From positions 1-8,163 of the forward strand of contig JBLIBC010000115.1 of the NCBI GenBank assembly GCA_047632015.1: DNA of 8,163 bases, written 5' to 3'. The notes under the pieces were generated by a model. It worked only from the letters and a program-made list of their open reading frames with translations. It searched no databases and was not told the origin of the DNA. How positions within the stretch are numbered: position 1 is the first letter of the stretch; each line of letters starts with the position of its first letter. The stretch is from JBLIAZ01 sp047632015 (GTDB lineage: Bacteria; Bacteroidota; Bacteroidia; Flavobacteriales_C; GCA-002722245). Of this stretch, positions 6,899-8,163 are shown in pieces. The translations under genes and the position numbers were made by a program.

Positions 6899-6906
6899 CA
6901 AAGGTA
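6899..6906 (-). promoter_or_regulatory. Bacteroidota -7 promoter element upstream of tatA
   Basis: Read on the minus strand this is TACCTTTG, an exact match to TAnnTTTG. It ends 19 bases before the tatA ATG, implying a leader of about 13 bases. No TTG sits at the usual 17-23 base spacing upstream; one at 11 bases is too close. It lies in the 87-bp gap after dprA, in which no hairpin terminator for dprA was found. Confidence 0.55.
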
Positions 6907-6966
6907 ATAAATATCATCAAGTTTAAGTACTTTTTAATTAGCAGAACAGTCCAAAATTATTAGCGC

Positions 6967-8088
6967 TTACAACATTCTAATCTCAAAGTAATTCCCTGGT
7001 TTTGAAATGATTTTATCTTTTAATTCCAGTTCGAACAAAATTGACGAAATTTCTCCGATTGATAATTTGAGTGTTTTACAGAAGTTTTCTTTACTAACCC
7101 CGCCTTTGTCTAATAGTATTTTAAGCACTTCTTTTTCTGTTTCTGACAAAGACGCATCTAAATTATAATCGTTCTTTTGAAATTTTTTCTTTAAATCAAA
7201 CATCTCCCAACCTAATTCCATAGCAAGCTCTTCAGGATCGTCCAAAAATAAAGCACGTTGTGTTTTAATCAAGTAGTTACAGCCTTGAGAATACTTATCA
7301 ATGCTTCTTCCTGGGACGGCAAATAGTTCTTTTTCATACCCATGAGCTAGGTTTGCTGTTACCATAGCACCACCTTTAATTGCTCCTTCCACCACTATTA
7401 CAGCATCAACCATTCCTGCCACAATCCTGTTTCTTTTTGGGAAGTTAGCAGGTAAGGACGGCGTCTCGCTCATGAATTCAGTTAATAATGAACCATTTTC
7501 CAACATATCAGCAGCAAGTTTCCGATGTGCAGTTGGGTAAATCATGTCCAATCCATGACCAAGCACACCGATGGTTGGGGTGTTGTACTTCAAGCAAGCT
7601 TTGTGTGCAGCACCATCAATGCCGTAAGCCAAGCCACTGACTACCGTAACTTGATGTTGGGCCAAGTGTTTTACTAATAAATCTGTGAAACCCAAACCAT
7701 AGGACGTGGCGTTCCTTGTTCCTACAATAGCAACGGTTTTTCTTGCCTCTAGGTTTGTGTTTCCTTTTTTGAACAGGAGGAATGGACTGTCTATGCAGTT
7801 TTGCAAATGTGATGGGTAGGTATCACCATCAAAATGTATGAGTTCAATTCTTTTTTTTTCTATGAAATCTAACTCTTTTTGAGCCCTTTCAAAACTTAGT
7901 TTTCGATGTGTGGGATCAGTTATGTTTTTTGCAATATTTGGATTTACATTACTGGCAAGTAATTGTTTTTCATCCATTTTGAAAACTGTATCTGCACTAC
8001 CGTAATGTGTTACGAGTTCTTTTGCTTTTACTGCTCCCAATCTAGGGATAACGGATAAAGCTAGTCGGCTAATAGTTTCTGATTTCAA
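6967..8088 (-). CDS. dprA: DNA-processing protein DprA (Smf), transformation-associated RecA loader
   Basis: This 373-residue protein is a complete DprA. An N-terminal helix-hairpin-helix-like region (about 8-60, IPRLGAVKAKEL at 14-25) precedes the Rossmann-like core (about 80-295). The core carries GTRNATSYG (123-131), SGLAYGIDGAAH (151-162), GHGLDMIYP (177-185), FPKRNRIVAG (216-225) and FAVPG (256-260). A C-terminal winged-helix domain (about 313-370) matches the extra domain seen in many DprA proteins. In transformable bacteria DprA binds incoming single-stranded DNA and loads RecA; it is also widespread in bacteria not known to be competent. The start is TTG at 8088. An in-frame stop at 8097-8095 lies three codons upstream with no ATG between, and the first internal ATG (residue 38) would delete the conserved helix-hairpin-helix. 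tatA follows 87 bp downstream on the same strand with its own promoter-like element. No com genes are in view, so competence itself is not shown. Confidence 0.94.
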   Translation of the reverse strand: MKSETISRLALSVIPRLGAVKAKELVTHYGSADTVFKMDEKQLLASNVNPNIAKNITDPTHRKLSFERAQKELDFIEKKRIELIHFDGDTYPSHLQNCIDSPFLLFKKGNTNLEARKTVAIVGTRNATSYGLGFTDLLVKHLAQHQVTVVSGLAYGIDGAAHKACLKYNTPTIGVLGHGLDMIYPTAHRKLAADMLENGSLLTEFMSETPSLPANFPKRNRIVAGMVDAVIVVEGAIKGGAMVTANLAHGYEKELFAVPGRSIDKYSQGCNYLIKTQRALFLDDPEELAMELGWEMFDLKKKFQKNDYNLDASLSETEKEVLKILLDKGGVSKENFCKTLKLSIGEISSILFELELKDKIISKPGNYFEIRML

Positions 8089-8163
8089 ACCTATTTATTA
8101 TTTATATTGCAATAATACAAACAATAAAATATAATTTACAACACAACCATAAAATATTGATCA
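8089..8163 (-). promoter_or_regulatory. AT-rich region upstream of dprA with a weak promoter candidate
   Basis: These 75 bases contain no gene and are extremely AT-rich. On the minus strand a TTG (8146-8144) is followed after 17 bases by TATTGTTTG (8126-8118), which resembles the -33/-7 pair but has one extra base in the -7 box. A perfect 10-bp palindrome, TATTGCAATA, lies at 8105-8114, between this candidate and the dprA start. In such AT-rich sequence either could occur by chance. Confidence 0.3.

Noticed and set aside
1..8163. CRISPR array, insertion sequence, phage genes, toxin-antitoxin pair or tRNA
   Set aside because: Reading both strands I found no spaced repeats, transposase-like frames, terminal inverted repeats or tRNA-like clover-leaf sequences; gaps between genes are short and accounted for.

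Overview
The window looks like a chromosomal segment of a low-GC Bacteroidota, most likely Flavobacteriales. The evidence is the style of the proteins (Bacteroidota-type TatA, DprA, Kdo transferase and UDP-glucuronate decarboxylase with its characteristic C-terminal tail), AT-rich intergenic DNA, no convincing Shine-Dalgarno sites, and two exact matches to the Bacteroidota -7 promoter element TAnnTTTG. The genus cannot be fixed from this sequence alone.

Region 1 (1-5220, minus strand) is a surface-polysaccharide operon, read from right to left. It holds a WbpE-like sugar-nucleotide aminotransferase, UDP-glucose 6-dehydrogenase, UDP-glucuronate decarboxylase (UDP-xylose synthase), a WbpD-like hexapeptide N-acetyltransferase, and the first 368 codons of a multi-pass membrane protein that runs off the left edge. 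The dehydrogenase and decarboxylase give a complete UDP-glucose to UDP-glucuronate to UDP-xylose branch. The aminotransferase and acetyltransferase are two of the four steps to UDP-2,3-diacetamido-2,3-dideoxy-glucuronate. The WbpA- and WbpB-type dehydrogenases that should supply the aminotransferase are not in the window. The membrane protein is a plausible polymerase or other glycan-assembly protein, but its function is not established.

Region 2 (5221-5284) is a 64-bp divergent promoter region with a clear -7 element for the polysaccharide operon.

Region 3 (5285-6538, plus strand) is waaA (kdtA), the Kdo transferase of lipid A core synthesis, transcribed away from the polysaccharide operon. 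The organism therefore makes Kdo-containing lipopolysaccharide or lipooligosaccharide.

Region 4 (6539-8163) holds a convergent intergenic region with a strong intrinsic terminator for the minus strand, then tatA (twin-arginine translocase) and dprA (DNA processing, natural transformation), both on the minus strand. tatA has its own promoter-like element, and dprA appears to start with TTG. The last 75 bp are AT-rich upstream sequence.

I see no mobile element, CRISPR array, tRNA, rRNA or obviously novel multi-gene system. The most open questions are the truncated membrane protein and the split, apparently incomplete amino-sugar pathway wrapped around the UDP-xylose genes.
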